Shown: in pieces, positions 6,439 through 11,283 of the stretch | Position numbering within the stretch: position 1 is the stretch's first letter | How the letters are laid out: every line of letters starts with the position of its first letter | NCBI GenBank assembly: GCA_021813335.1 | Contig: JAKALC010000018.1 | Coordinates: forward strand, 1-11,283 | Source: a bacterium | Lineage (GTDB): Bacteria; Patescibacteriota; Minisyncoccia; Phycocordibacterales; SBAW01 | Length of the DNA: 11,283 nt | Direction of reading: 5' to 3' | Made by a program: the position numbers and the translations under genes | Notes under the pieces: model-generated | What the model was told of the DNA's origin: nothing | The model's database searches: none | The model's input: the letters and a program-made list of their open reading frames with translations, nothing else

Positions 6439-7047
6439 ATGCTGTCTTTCGACGCCATTTCCCTTCCCCAATTCATCGAGGCCCTGGGATATGCCGGGCT
6501 GTTCGCCGTCGTATTCGCGGAATCGGGCGTTTTCGTCGGATTTTTCTTCCCGGGCGACAGCTTGCTCTTCACGGCGGGGCTCCTTGCTTCGCGGGGTGTT
6601 TTCGACATCGCCCTCCTCATAGCCCTCCTCTCGGCCGCCGCGGTTCTGGGAGACAGTGCGGGCTACTGGTTCGGCGCGAAGGCGGGCCCGACGCTTTTTT
6701 CCCGCGAGGATTCCCTCCTGTTCCACAAGAAGCATCTTGAGAGCACCCGGAAGTTCTACGCGCGCTACGGTTCCCGGGCGGTCTTTCTTGCGCGCTTCGT
6801 CCCCATCGTCAGGACTTTCGCGCCTATCTTCGCGGGCATCGGCTCAATGCGCTATTCTGTTTTTCTCGCCTACAACATCGCGGGCGGCATCGCGTGGAGC
6901 GCTGGATGCACCCTTATCGGCTATCTTTTCGGGGCGGCGTTCCCCGGAAGCGAGCGCCTGCTCCTGCCGGCCACGATCGCCATCGTTCTCCTTTCTATTC
7001 TTCCCATCGCGCGCGAACTCCTGCTCTCGCGGAAAAGAGCTTCGTAA
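6427..7047 (+). CDS. DedA/VTT-domain membrane protein
   Basis: A 206-aa member of the DedA family (VTT/SNARE-associated domain), polytopic inner-membrane proteins linked to membrane homeostasis and, in some members, undecaprenyl-phosphate or phospholipid translocation. The signature is clear: an acidic E-S-G segment (FAESGVFVGFFFPGDSLLFTAGLLAS), then GDSAGYWFGAKAGP, KFYARYGSRAVFLARFVPIVRTFAPIFAGIGSM (the conserved R-F-x-P-x-x-R motif) and NIAGGIAWSAGCTLIGYLFG. Two starts are possible: ATG 6427 (used here) and ATG 6439 four codons later. The second may be better, because the likely -10 at 6416-6421 predicts RNA starting near 6428 and a GGTATA/TATACC palindrome ends just before 6439. The stop codon lies inside the terminator palindrome at 7044-7079. 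Confidence 0.93.
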   Translation: MKYTMLSFDAISLPQFIEALGYAGLFAVVFAESGVFVGFFFPGDSLLFTAGLLASRGVFDIALLIALLSAAAVLGDSAGYWFGAKAGPTLFSREDSLLFHKKHLESTRKFYARYGSRAVFLARFVPIVRTFAPIFAGIGSMRYSVFLAYNIAGGIAWSAGCTLIGYLFGAAFPGSERLLLPATIAIVLLSILPIARELLLSRKRAS

Positions 7048-7079
7048 CCGGCGCTGCCGTATACGGCAGCGCCGGTTAC
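7044..7079. terminator. Perfect 18-bp palindrome, bidirectional terminator
   Basis: A 36-nt perfect palindrome (arm GTAACCGGCGCTGCCGTA) between the convergent DedA and kinase genes. On the plus strand it is followed by GATCTTTTGCTTTT, a broken U-tract. On the minus strand it is followed by GAAGCTCTTTTCC. The DedA stop codon (7045-7047) lies within its left arm. Confidence 0.8.
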
Positions 7080-7091
7080 GATCTTTTGCTT

Positions 7092-8705
7092 TTAGCGCAG
7101 CGCGTTCTTCGCCGGAAGCTCGACGTAGAACGTCGTGCCCTTTCCCTCGCCCTCGGACTCGTACCAGATGCGTCCGTGATGCGCGTCGACGATCGATTTC
7201 GCGATGAAGAGCCCGTAGCCCGTCGAATGGGCGTTCACCTTTATAGAATTGATGCCACGTCCGCCCTCCGTGAACATTCGCGAACGGTCGGCTGACGCGA
7301 TGCCGACGCCCGTATCCTTGACCGAGAGGAGAAGCTTGCCCTTATCGCACGAGAGCTCGACGCGCACCGAACCCTTTGGCGTGTACTTGATGGCGTTGTC
7401 GATGAGGTTGTAGAAGACGTGTTTGCGCAGCTGGGCAGCGTCGCCCACCGCGGCGTAGTTGGCGCTCCCGTCGACCACGAGATCGAGCGAGAGGTGCTTC
7501 TCCAGAGCCGCGGGCTTCAAATCCTCGACGACCTGCGTCACTTCCGCGCGCAGATCGAAGATATCCATCGTAAAGGCGATGGTCCCTTTCTTGAAGTCGC
7601 CGGCGCTCAAGATGTCCATAACCGTTGCCACACCCGAGCGCACATCGGCAAGCGCGCGTTCCGAAAGCGCTTTGATATCGGGCGGCGGAGCGCCGAAGTC
7701 GCCTTCCACGATCGCGGCGAACGCCGCCTCGCTCTTCGTAAGATATCCCTTGATCTCGTGGCTGATGAAATGGATGAGGTTCTCCTGGCGGCGGTTCGCC
7801 GCTTCGAGCTCGTGCTCCTGCTCTTCGATGCGCTCGCGGGCCTCTACCTCGTGATCCACGCTCCGGATAAGCAGGACGCCGATAACGAGGGTGAGAAAGA
7901 ACAAGACGGCATCCAAGACCTGGTCCTGGAAGGTCGCGGCGAGCAGCATCCTGATGAAGAGGAAGAGCCAGAGCGAAAAGACCAGAAGTTCCGCGGCGAT
8001 GACCTTCATATTGAAGAGCCGGTACCGCAGGATGGCGAGAGAGACGAACGTGATGTAGATGGACGCGGTGATATTGCCGTACGGAAGGACGGGAATGCCG
8101 TACCAGAGGAAGTAGTTGGTGATGCCTCCCAGATAGCCTATAGCCGTACCGAGCAGGATGTAATAGATCTGGTTAACCTCGCGCGCCTCCGCGAGCTTGA
8201 TGCGGCGCACCAGGAGCACGACCGGGTAGGCGGCGTATACGAACCACAGGACGAGGAACGGCAGATAGAGGGGGCCGGCGCTCGGCCAGAACGGGAAGCC
8301 CGCGAGAGGGCCGATGCCCTTGATGAAGAGAGGCGTCCAGTTGACGACCGAAAAGAAGAGCGCGGCGCCGTATCCGAAACCGATAAGGAAACGGCTTGAA
8401 CGCTCGATCTTGAGGAACCGGGTGATGAAATGAAAATAAAAGAAGGGTATCCAGATGGCTCCCGCCATCAGCATATGCGACCAATAGAGCGCGTCGTCGG
8501 CCGTGGCGCTTATCTGCCAGAGGAAATACGCGAAACTCCAAAAGACGACGGCGAGAGCGAAGAGGAAGAACGTGAGATTCGTCCGATTCTTCGGCGCCGT
8601 CAAAAAAACGAGGATGCCTATCACGAGGCTGGTGACGACGTTCACGAGCGGAGAGACGACGAAAATGGTCATGAGCAAAAAAAGAAGCCGAGGCTTGCTG
8701 TACAT
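7092..8705 (-). CDS. 7TM sensor histidine kinase (orphan)
   Basis: A 537-aa membrane sensor kinase. An N-terminal block of about eight hydrophobic helices (residues 12-282) resembles the 7TM histidine-kinase input region and is followed by a coiled-coil-like linker (EARERIEEQEHELEAANRRQ), a HisKA-type dimerisation helix with the likely phospho-acceptor His316 in HFISHEIKGYL, and a HATPase domain: N-box NLIDNAIK (433-440), G1 DTGVGI (464-469) and G2 STGYGLFIAKSI (494-505). The H-box reads SHEIKGYLTK rather than SHELRTPL. No response regulator gene is in the window. The ATG at 8705 has an SD-like GAGGAG 9 nt upstream, but both lie inside a terminator hairpin. The alternative ATG at 8672 (MTIFVVSPLVN) falls 5 nt after its U-tract and has no SD. 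The ligand is unknown. Confidence 0.93.
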   Translation of the reverse strand: MYSKPRLLFLLMTIFVVSPLVNVVTSLVIGILVFLTAPKNRTNLTFFLFALAVVFWSFAYFLWQISATADDALYWSHMLMAGAIWIPFFYFHFITRFLKIERSSRFLIGFGYGAALFFSVVNWTPLFIKGIGPLAGFPFWPSAGPLYLPFLVLWFVYAAYPVVLLVRRIKLAEAREVNQIYYILLGTAIGYLGGITNYFLWYGIPVLPYGNITASIYITFVSLAILRYRLFNMKVIAAELLVFSLWLFLFIRMLLAATFQDQVLDAVLFFLTLVIGVLLIRSVDHEVEARERIEEQEHELEAANRRQENLIHFISHEIKGYLTKSEAAFAAIVEGDFGAPPPDIKALSERALADVRSGVATVMDILSAGDFKKGTIAFTMDIFDLRAEVTQVVEDLKPAALEKHLSLDLVVDGSANYAAVGDAAQLRKHVFYNLIDNAIKYTPKGSVRVELSCDKGKLLLSVKDTGVGIASADRSRMFTEGGRGINSIKVNAHSTGYGLFIAKSIVDAHHGRIWYESEGEGKGTTFYVELPAKNALR

Positions 8706-8725
8706 AATACAGCACTCCTCGGCTT
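8677..8725 (-). terminator. Intrinsic terminator/attenuator overlapping the kinase start
   Basis: On the minus strand, AAGCCGAGG (8725-8717), a 2-nt internal loop, TGCTGTA (8714-8708), loop TTATG (8707-8703), TACAGCA, a 2-nt internal loop and CCTCGGCTT (8693-8685) form a long hairpin. It is followed by CTTTTTTT (8684-8677). It starts 17 nt after the methyltransferase stop, so it works as that gene's terminator. It also holds the kinase RBS (GAGGAG, 8720-8715) in its 5' arm and the ATG at 8705 in its loop. Confidence 0.8.
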
Positions 8726-8741
8726 TTACGCTTGCCGGAAC

Positions 8742-9756
8742 TCAGATGCACTTCTGCGCCACGGCGACGCTGTGGATCCCGTGCGGCTCCGAGTGCAGCT
8801 CGACCTTCATGAAGCCGCCCTCAACCACGATGTTCTTGAGCTCGGCCGGGGTGCGGTAGAGCATCCACCAGTTGACCACGTGGTTCAAGAAATACGCCTC
8901 GTGGTTCGGGTGGATGTGGCAGGTAAGGAAAAATCCTTCGTCGTGCAACTGGCGGAAGATCTTCTTGACCAGCCGAACCGCGAGCGCCGTGTCGAGATAG
9001 TCCAAGAGCCCGCACATCTCGACGATATCCGGCTTGAAGTCTATCCCGCTCTTGCGGATGACGTGATCGAATACCAGCACCTCGCCACAGAGCATCCGTA
9101 TCGTCGCCGACGCCGTGCTTCTCGGCAAGAGAGCGCGCGTGGTCGAGAGCCGACTCATCCTTGTCGATAAGCAACGCTTCGACCTTGATGCCCTCGTCCC
9201 GCAGCTCGGCCATTACCTCGGCCAAGCCTTGCGCCGCGCCCGCCGCAAGCGACAGAACGCGTACCGGCCGGCCGGGCTGCGCGAGCGCCCGGTTCGCTTT
9301 CGCAAGCTCGCGTTTGACGATCTTGAGGCGATTGCGGACCGCCTGGGCATTCCTGACATTGAGCCAAAAGCGGTCGATGTCCCGGGTAAAGGAGCCGGCG
9401 CCTTCCCCCTTGCCGTCAAAGTTGTAGCAGGTATCGAGCGCTTGCCACTTCGCCGCCCCGTCTTTCACGCGGCGGCTATTCGCGCTTATGCCGTCGACCA
9501 ACCAGAAGTTGGTCCTGGGCTCCTTATTGACGAACTCGTACAGCGCGCGTTTGCCGTGCACATACGCGCCGATGGAGCAGAGAAGCGGGACGAGCAGGCC
9601 GTACAGCGCGCGCTTTGCGTGCACATACGCGCCAACGAGGTAGAGCACCGGAACAAGCAAGCGGTATACCGCCACCCGGTGCTCGAACTCGAGCTTTTCT
9701 TCTTCTTGCGAAGCGGGAGCGGGCTGCACGACCCGCAAGTGTGATGCGTTGGTCAT
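8742..9756 (-). pseudogene. Frameshifted class I SAM-dependent methyltransferase-like gene
   Basis: Two overlapping frames together spell one protein of about 340 aa. The first begins at the ATG at 9756 (good SD, GGAGGG, 4 nt upstream) and carries a hydrophobic N-terminal region, YEFVNKEPRTNFWLVDG, and the SAM-binding motif I VLSLAAGAAQG (167-177) followed by the acidic ALLIDKDES (194-202). Past about residue 219 (near 9100) this frame becomes Arg/Pro-rich nonsense. The sense resumes in the +1 frame as RMLCGEVLVFDHV, then PDIVEMCGLLDYLD, EGFFLTCHIHPNHEAYFLNHVVNW and EPHGIHSVAVAQK, ending at 8742. So there is one extra base or two missing. The break is not in a homopolymer. It may be a real mutation or an assembly error. 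Residues 32-73 contain a 21-aa tandem duplication. The substrate is unknown; the helix-rich N-terminus suggests a membrane-associated enzyme. Confidence 0.82.
9538..9663 (-). repeat. 63-bp tandem duplication inside the methyltransferase gene
   Basis: Two adjacent 63-bp units (9538-9600 and 9601-9663) both begin GTACAGCGCGCG on the plus strand and share GTGCACATACGCGCC. By eye they match at about 49 of 63 positions. They encode two 21-aa copies, RLLVPVLYLVGAYVHAKRALY and GLLVPLLCSIGAYVHGKRALY less one residue each way at the joins. The length is a multiple of three, so the frame is preserved. Confidence 0.9.
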
Positions 9757-9809
9757 ACAACCCTCCGATGTGTTTGAGTTCCCTGGATATCAGCGAACTA
9801 TCTGAAAAA

Positions 9810-9839
9810 ATAGTAACACGAAAATAGATGCACGGTCAA
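9810..9839 (-). promoter_or_regulatory. Promoter of the methyltransferase-like gene
   Basis: On the minus strand, TTGACC (9839-9834, 5/6 of TTGACA) and TACTAT (9815-9810, 4/6) are separated by 18 nt, with an extended TGT just before the -10. It predicts a 5' UTR of about 45 nt ending in the SD GGAGGG before the ATG at 9756. The -35 overlaps the base of the hairpin at 9839-9869. Confidence 0.6.
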
Positions 9840-9869
9840 GCGCTGCCCTGCGTAACGCAGGGCAGCGCT
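9839..9869. terminator. Perfect 14-bp hairpin without U-tract
   Basis: Arm AGCGCTGCCCTGCG (9839-9852), loop TAA, complementary arm 9856-9869. It is the second of two hairpins after the cyclophilin gene. Neither strand has a U-tract straight after it. It probably acts with the hairpin at 9882-9904 to end or protect the cyclophilin mRNA. Confidence 0.55.
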
Positions 9870-9881
9870 CAAAAACGGCCT

Positions 9882-9904
9882 ATTCTGAGGTCCGACCTCA
9901 GAAT
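9882..9904 (-). terminator. Hairpin just after the cyclophilin stop
   Basis: ATTCTGAGGT (9882-9891) and its complement ACCTCAGAAT (9895-9904) form a 10-bp stem with a 3-nt loop, beginning 1 nt after the minus-strand stop codon. On the minus strand AGGCCGTTTTTG follows, so a U5 run lies 6 nt after the stem: a weak intrinsic terminator. Confidence 0.55.
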
Positions 9905-9905
9905 G

Positions 9906-10589
9906 TCATTTCAGCGTTACGCTCTCGATCGTGACGGGGTCGATAGGGCGGTCGACCTGCCCCGGCATATAGGTCTTTACGTTCTCGATCTTGAGCGCCG
10001 TGTCCATACCGGAGACGACCCGTCCGAAGACGGTGTACTTGGGCGGCAGGGGCGCCGCGGGGCTTGCCGTCACGATGAAGAACTGGCTGCCGTTCGTGTC
10101 GGGACCCGAGTTCGCCATAGCGACCGTGCCCTGCGGATACGTCTCCTTGCCCGAGAGCTCGTCGGGGAACGTATAGCCCGGGCCGCCGGTCCCCCAGCGC
10201 GCCATCTGCGAGTCGTCTTTGGAGAGAGGGTCGCCGCCCTGGATCATAAAGCCCTTGATAACGCGGTGGAATTTGGTGCCGTCGTAGAATTTTTCGCTTG
10301 CGAGCTTTTCGAAATTGGCGACCGTCTTGGGTGCCGTCTGCGGAAGGAATTCAAACGTGATGTCACCCAGGTTGGTATGGAGTGTTGCGTACATAGAAGT
10401 AGGGGTTTGGCTCGCGGCGCTCGGCGCCTGCGGTCCTGCGGTTTGGGGCGGGGCGGCGTCCGGCAGGACGTTTGCGGAGGCGTTCGTCGAGGCGAGCGGA
10501 GCAGGTTCGGTATTACCGGTGAAAATGAGCCAGTATCCCGCTCCGAGAACCGCGAGGACGCCGGCGAGCGAAAGAAGTAATTTTGCCAT
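9906..10589 (-). CDS. Membrane-anchored cyclophilin-type peptidyl-prolyl isomerase
   Basis: A 227-aa PpiA/B-like isomerase that speeds cis-trans isomerisation of Xaa-Pro bonds in exported proteins. It has an N-terminal TM anchor or uncleaved signal (LLLSLAGVLAVLGAGYWLIF, 4-23), an Ala/Pro/Ser/Thr linker (27-64) and a full cyclophilin domain from YATLHTNLGDITFEF. Active-site motifs are present: FHRVIKGFMIQGGDP (107-121, with catalytic Arg109 and Gln117), GTVAMAN (154-160), GSQFFI (167-172) and FGRVVSGMD (188-196). No lipobox Cys is present, so it is anchored by the helix. I chose the ATG at 10589 because the 20 codons upstream in frame run through the hairpin at 10621-10640. No SD. The domain probably faces outward and could assist surface proteins such as the LPxTG protein; that link is inferred. 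Confidence 0.94.
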   Translation of the reverse strand: MAKLLLSLAGVLAVLGAGYWLIFTGNTEPAPLASTNASANVLPDAAPPQTAGPQAPSAASQTPTSMYATLHTNLGDITFEFLPQTAPKTVANFEKLASEKFYDGTKFHRVIKGFMIQGGDPLSKDDSQMARWGTGGPGYTFPDELSGKETYPQGTVAMANSGPDTNGSQFFIVTASPAAPLPPKYTVFGRVVSGMDTALKIENVKTYMPGQVDRPIDPVTIESVTLK

Positions 10590-10620
10590 CGTTCGTGATG
10601 AGTACGGCAAGAATGCGAAA

Positions 10621-10640
10621 GCCCGAGGATATCCCCGGGC
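10621..10640 (-). terminator. Terminator after the SWIB gene
   Basis: GCCCGAGG (10621-10628), loop ATAT, CCCCGGGC (10633-10640): an 8-bp stem, with one G-U pair on the minus strand. On the minus strand it is followed by TTTCGCATTCTT, a short broken U-tract. It lies 17 nt after the SWIB stop and 31 nt before the cyclophilin start. Confidence 0.6.
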
Positions 10641-10657
10641 CGCATCCAATGAGTTCC

Positions 10658-10906
10658 TTACGAGAGATGCTTGCCGACCAGCTTGGTCATCTCGAACATA
10701 TTGACCGTGGCCTTGCCGCCGAAGACCTTCTTGAGGGTCTCGTCAGCGTTGATGTTGCGCTTGTTCTTCGGATCCTGGAGACCGTTCTTTTTGATGTACT
10801 CCCAAAGCTTCTTCACGACCTCCGAACGAGCCATCGGACCCTTGCCGACCACCGCCGCGAGCTCGGGGCTAACCGTCATCGGCTTCATGAACGCTGAGTT
10901 TGCCAT
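10658..10906 (-). CDS. Stand-alone SWIB/MDM2-domain protein
   Basis: An 82-aa protein consisting of one SWIB domain. Visible family features are the N-terminal FMKPMTVSPELAAVVG, the central RSEVVKKLWEYIKKNGLQDPKNKRNINADETLKKVFG and the final TVNMFEMTKLVGKHL. In eukaryotes SWIB/MDM2 domains occur in SWI/SNF chromatin-remodelling subunits and in MDM2. In bacteria they occur fused to topoisomerase I in Chlamydia, or as small stand-alone proteins. The latter are frequent in Patescibacteria and are supposed to bind DNA or proteins in nucleoid organisation, but this is not established. Complete for the family. No SD; an extended -10 promoter lies about 40-65 nt upstream, and a hairpin follows the stop. 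Confidence 0.93.
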   Translation of the reverse strand: MANSAFMKPMTVSPELAAVVGKGPMARSEVVKKLWEYIKKNGLQDPKNKRNINADETLKKVFGGKATVNMFEMTKLVGKHLS

Positions 10907-10944
10907 ACGGACTAGGTAAAAATATGTAATTAATGAACTCCCCC

Positions 10945-10972
10945 ATCATACCACCCCCCGGGAATCGGTCTA
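10945..10972 (-). promoter_or_regulatory. Promoter of the SWIB gene
   Basis: On the minus strand, TAGACC (10972-10967) and TATGAT (10950-10945, 5/6) are 16 nt apart, with the extended -10 element TGG just before the hexamer. It predicts a 5' UTR of about 30 nt, AT-rich and without an SD. Confidence 0.55.
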
Positions 10973-10973
10973 C

Positions 10974-11071
10974 CGGGGATGTCCCCGCAGAGCACCCAGG
11001 GGTCTCGACGCCCCTCTCCAGGCGCGCGCCGGCATCGCGAAGAAGGTCGCGCGCCTGAAACCGCTCGCGGT
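10974..11071. other. Hairpin-rich intergenic region, possible structured RNA
   Basis: The 240-nt gap between the SWIB start and the SHOCT stop has no credible gene. Within about 100 nt it holds a 5-bp hairpin (10974-10978 with 10983-10987), a 5-bp hairpin (AGGGG 10998-11002 with 11011-11015), a 9-bp GC stem (CAGGCGCGC 11019-11027 with 11049-11057) and a small stem (11060-11063 with 11068-11071). The plus strand then reaches the U-tract terminator at 11105-11139. One plus frame (10920-11084) is open and looks coding near its end (AGIAKKVARLKPLAVVKG, then TGA) but has no start codon. It could be an sRNA, a regulatory leader or the remnant of a lost gene. Confidence 0.35.
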
Positions 11072-11104
11072 CGTGAAAGGATGATCGCCGCGGAATGAAA
11101 CGCG

Positions 11105-11139
11105 GAAGCGCGCGCCCCGCCGGGGCGCGCGCTTCTTTT
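11105..11139. terminator. Strong GC hairpin with plus-strand U-tract
   Basis: Arm GAAGCGCGCGCCCC (11105-11118), loop GCC, complementary arm 11122-11135, then TTTT (11136-11139) on the plus strand. On the minus strand CGCGTTTC follows. It begins 7 nt after the SHOCT-protein stop and so ends that gene, but its better U-tract points to plus-strand transcripts, although no plus-strand gene precedes it. Confidence 0.75.
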
Positions 11140-11146
11140 CGAAACG

Positions 11147-11283
11147 CTATTCGGTCAAGTGCTTCTTGCGCTCCTCGAACTCCTTCGCGTCGATCTCGCC
11201 TTTCGCGTAGCGCTCCTTGAGTATTTCGAGCGCCGTGCCGCCCCAGGCGCGCCAGCCGTGCCAGCGCGTTCGGCCGGTAAGAT
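11147..11283 (-). CDS. SHOCT-domain protein, C-terminal part (5' end outside window)
   Basis: The last 44 codons of a minus-strand gene that continues past the right edge. The end reads ALEILKERYAKGEIDAKEFE, then ERKKHLTE and stop: the short C-terminal SHOCT motif (L-x-x-R-Y-A-x-G-E-I-x-x-x-E-F-E-x-x-K). SHOCT domains sit at the ends of many small, often membrane, proteins and are thought to mediate oligomerisation. The preceding residues (RWHGWRAWGGTA) are Trp- and Gly-rich, as in the linker after a TM helix. The overall function cannot be judged from this fragment. Third positions are GC-rich, matching its neighbours. Confidence 0.75.
   Translation of the reverse strand, partial: LTGRTRWHGWRAWGGTALEILKERYAKGEIDAKEFEERKKHLTE

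Noticed and set aside
7419..8399. Long plus-strand open frame (326 codons) opposite the kinase
   Set aside because: Its translation is Arg/Glu/Asp-rich low-complexity typical of the antisense of a GC-rich gene, with no domain, and the minus-strand kinase is unmistakable.
8704..8709. TATTAT inside the hairpin as the kinase -10 element
   Set aside because: No acceptable -35 lies 16-18 nt upstream (AAGCGT is the best available), so it is left only as a possibility.
9538..9663. The 63-bp repeats as a CRISPR or attachment-site structure
   Set aside because: Only two diverged, directly adjacent units of coding DNA, without spacers.
9115..9744. Plus-strand open frame opposite the methyltransferase-like gene
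   Set aside because: Antisense shadow; promoter, SD and motif I all support the minus strand.
1..11283. tRNA, rRNA, tmRNA, RNase P RNA or insertion sequence
   Set aside because: I saw no T-loop-like GTTCRANNC with a cloverleaf, no conserved RNase P or tmRNA cores, no transposase motif and no terminal inverted repeats with target duplications.

Overview
The window is a GC-rich bacterial chromosomal segment, densely coding, with standard stop codons (TGA is used as stop). The gene set suggests a Candidate Phyla Radiation (Patescibacteria) genome, probably of the Parcubacteria group: an RNase J with an Arg/Gly-rich N-terminus, a MutY-like glycosylase without an iron-sulfur cluster, a class F-type sortase beside its LPxTG substrate, a stand-alone RRM protein, a stand-alone SWIB protein and a 7TM histidine kinase with a non-canonical H-box. 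Most starts lack a Shine-Dalgarno sequence. This lineage call is inferred from gene content, not from a marker phylogeny.

Layout, left to right. RNase J (+, 5' end outside the window) converges on a MutY-like glycosylase (-) with 5 nt between the stops. Divergent from MutY is a DUF4383-like membrane protein (+). It converges on an RRM protein (-) across a perfect 19-bp-arm terminator. Next on the minus strand is a cell-surface unit: a secreted Ig/PKD-like protein ending in LPNTG plus a hydrophobic tail, whose 3' end overlaps a sortase gene by 47 nt, driven by a recognisable promoter. Upstream is a minus-strand run of a 46-aa single-TM protein, DoxX, an NAD(P)H-dependent FMN reductase and an 80-aa membrane protein. 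Divergent from it is a DedA/VTT membrane protein (+), which converges on an orphan 7TM sensor histidine kinase (-) across an 18-bp palindromic terminator.

The right third is all minus strand: a methyltransferase-like gene broken by a frameshift and carrying a 63-bp internal tandem duplication, a membrane-anchored cyclophilin, and a SWIB protein. About 170 nt of hairpin-rich intergenic DNA follow, then the C-terminus of a SHOCT-domain protein running off the right edge.

The points most worth a second look are a hairpin that is at once the terminator of the methyltransferase gene and the cover over the RBS and start codon of the kinase, the sortase/substrate pair, the clusterless MutY with Glu at the usual catalytic Asp position, the rearranged methyltransferase, and the structured intergenic region near the right end. 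No mobile element, CRISPR array, tRNA or rRNA was recognised.
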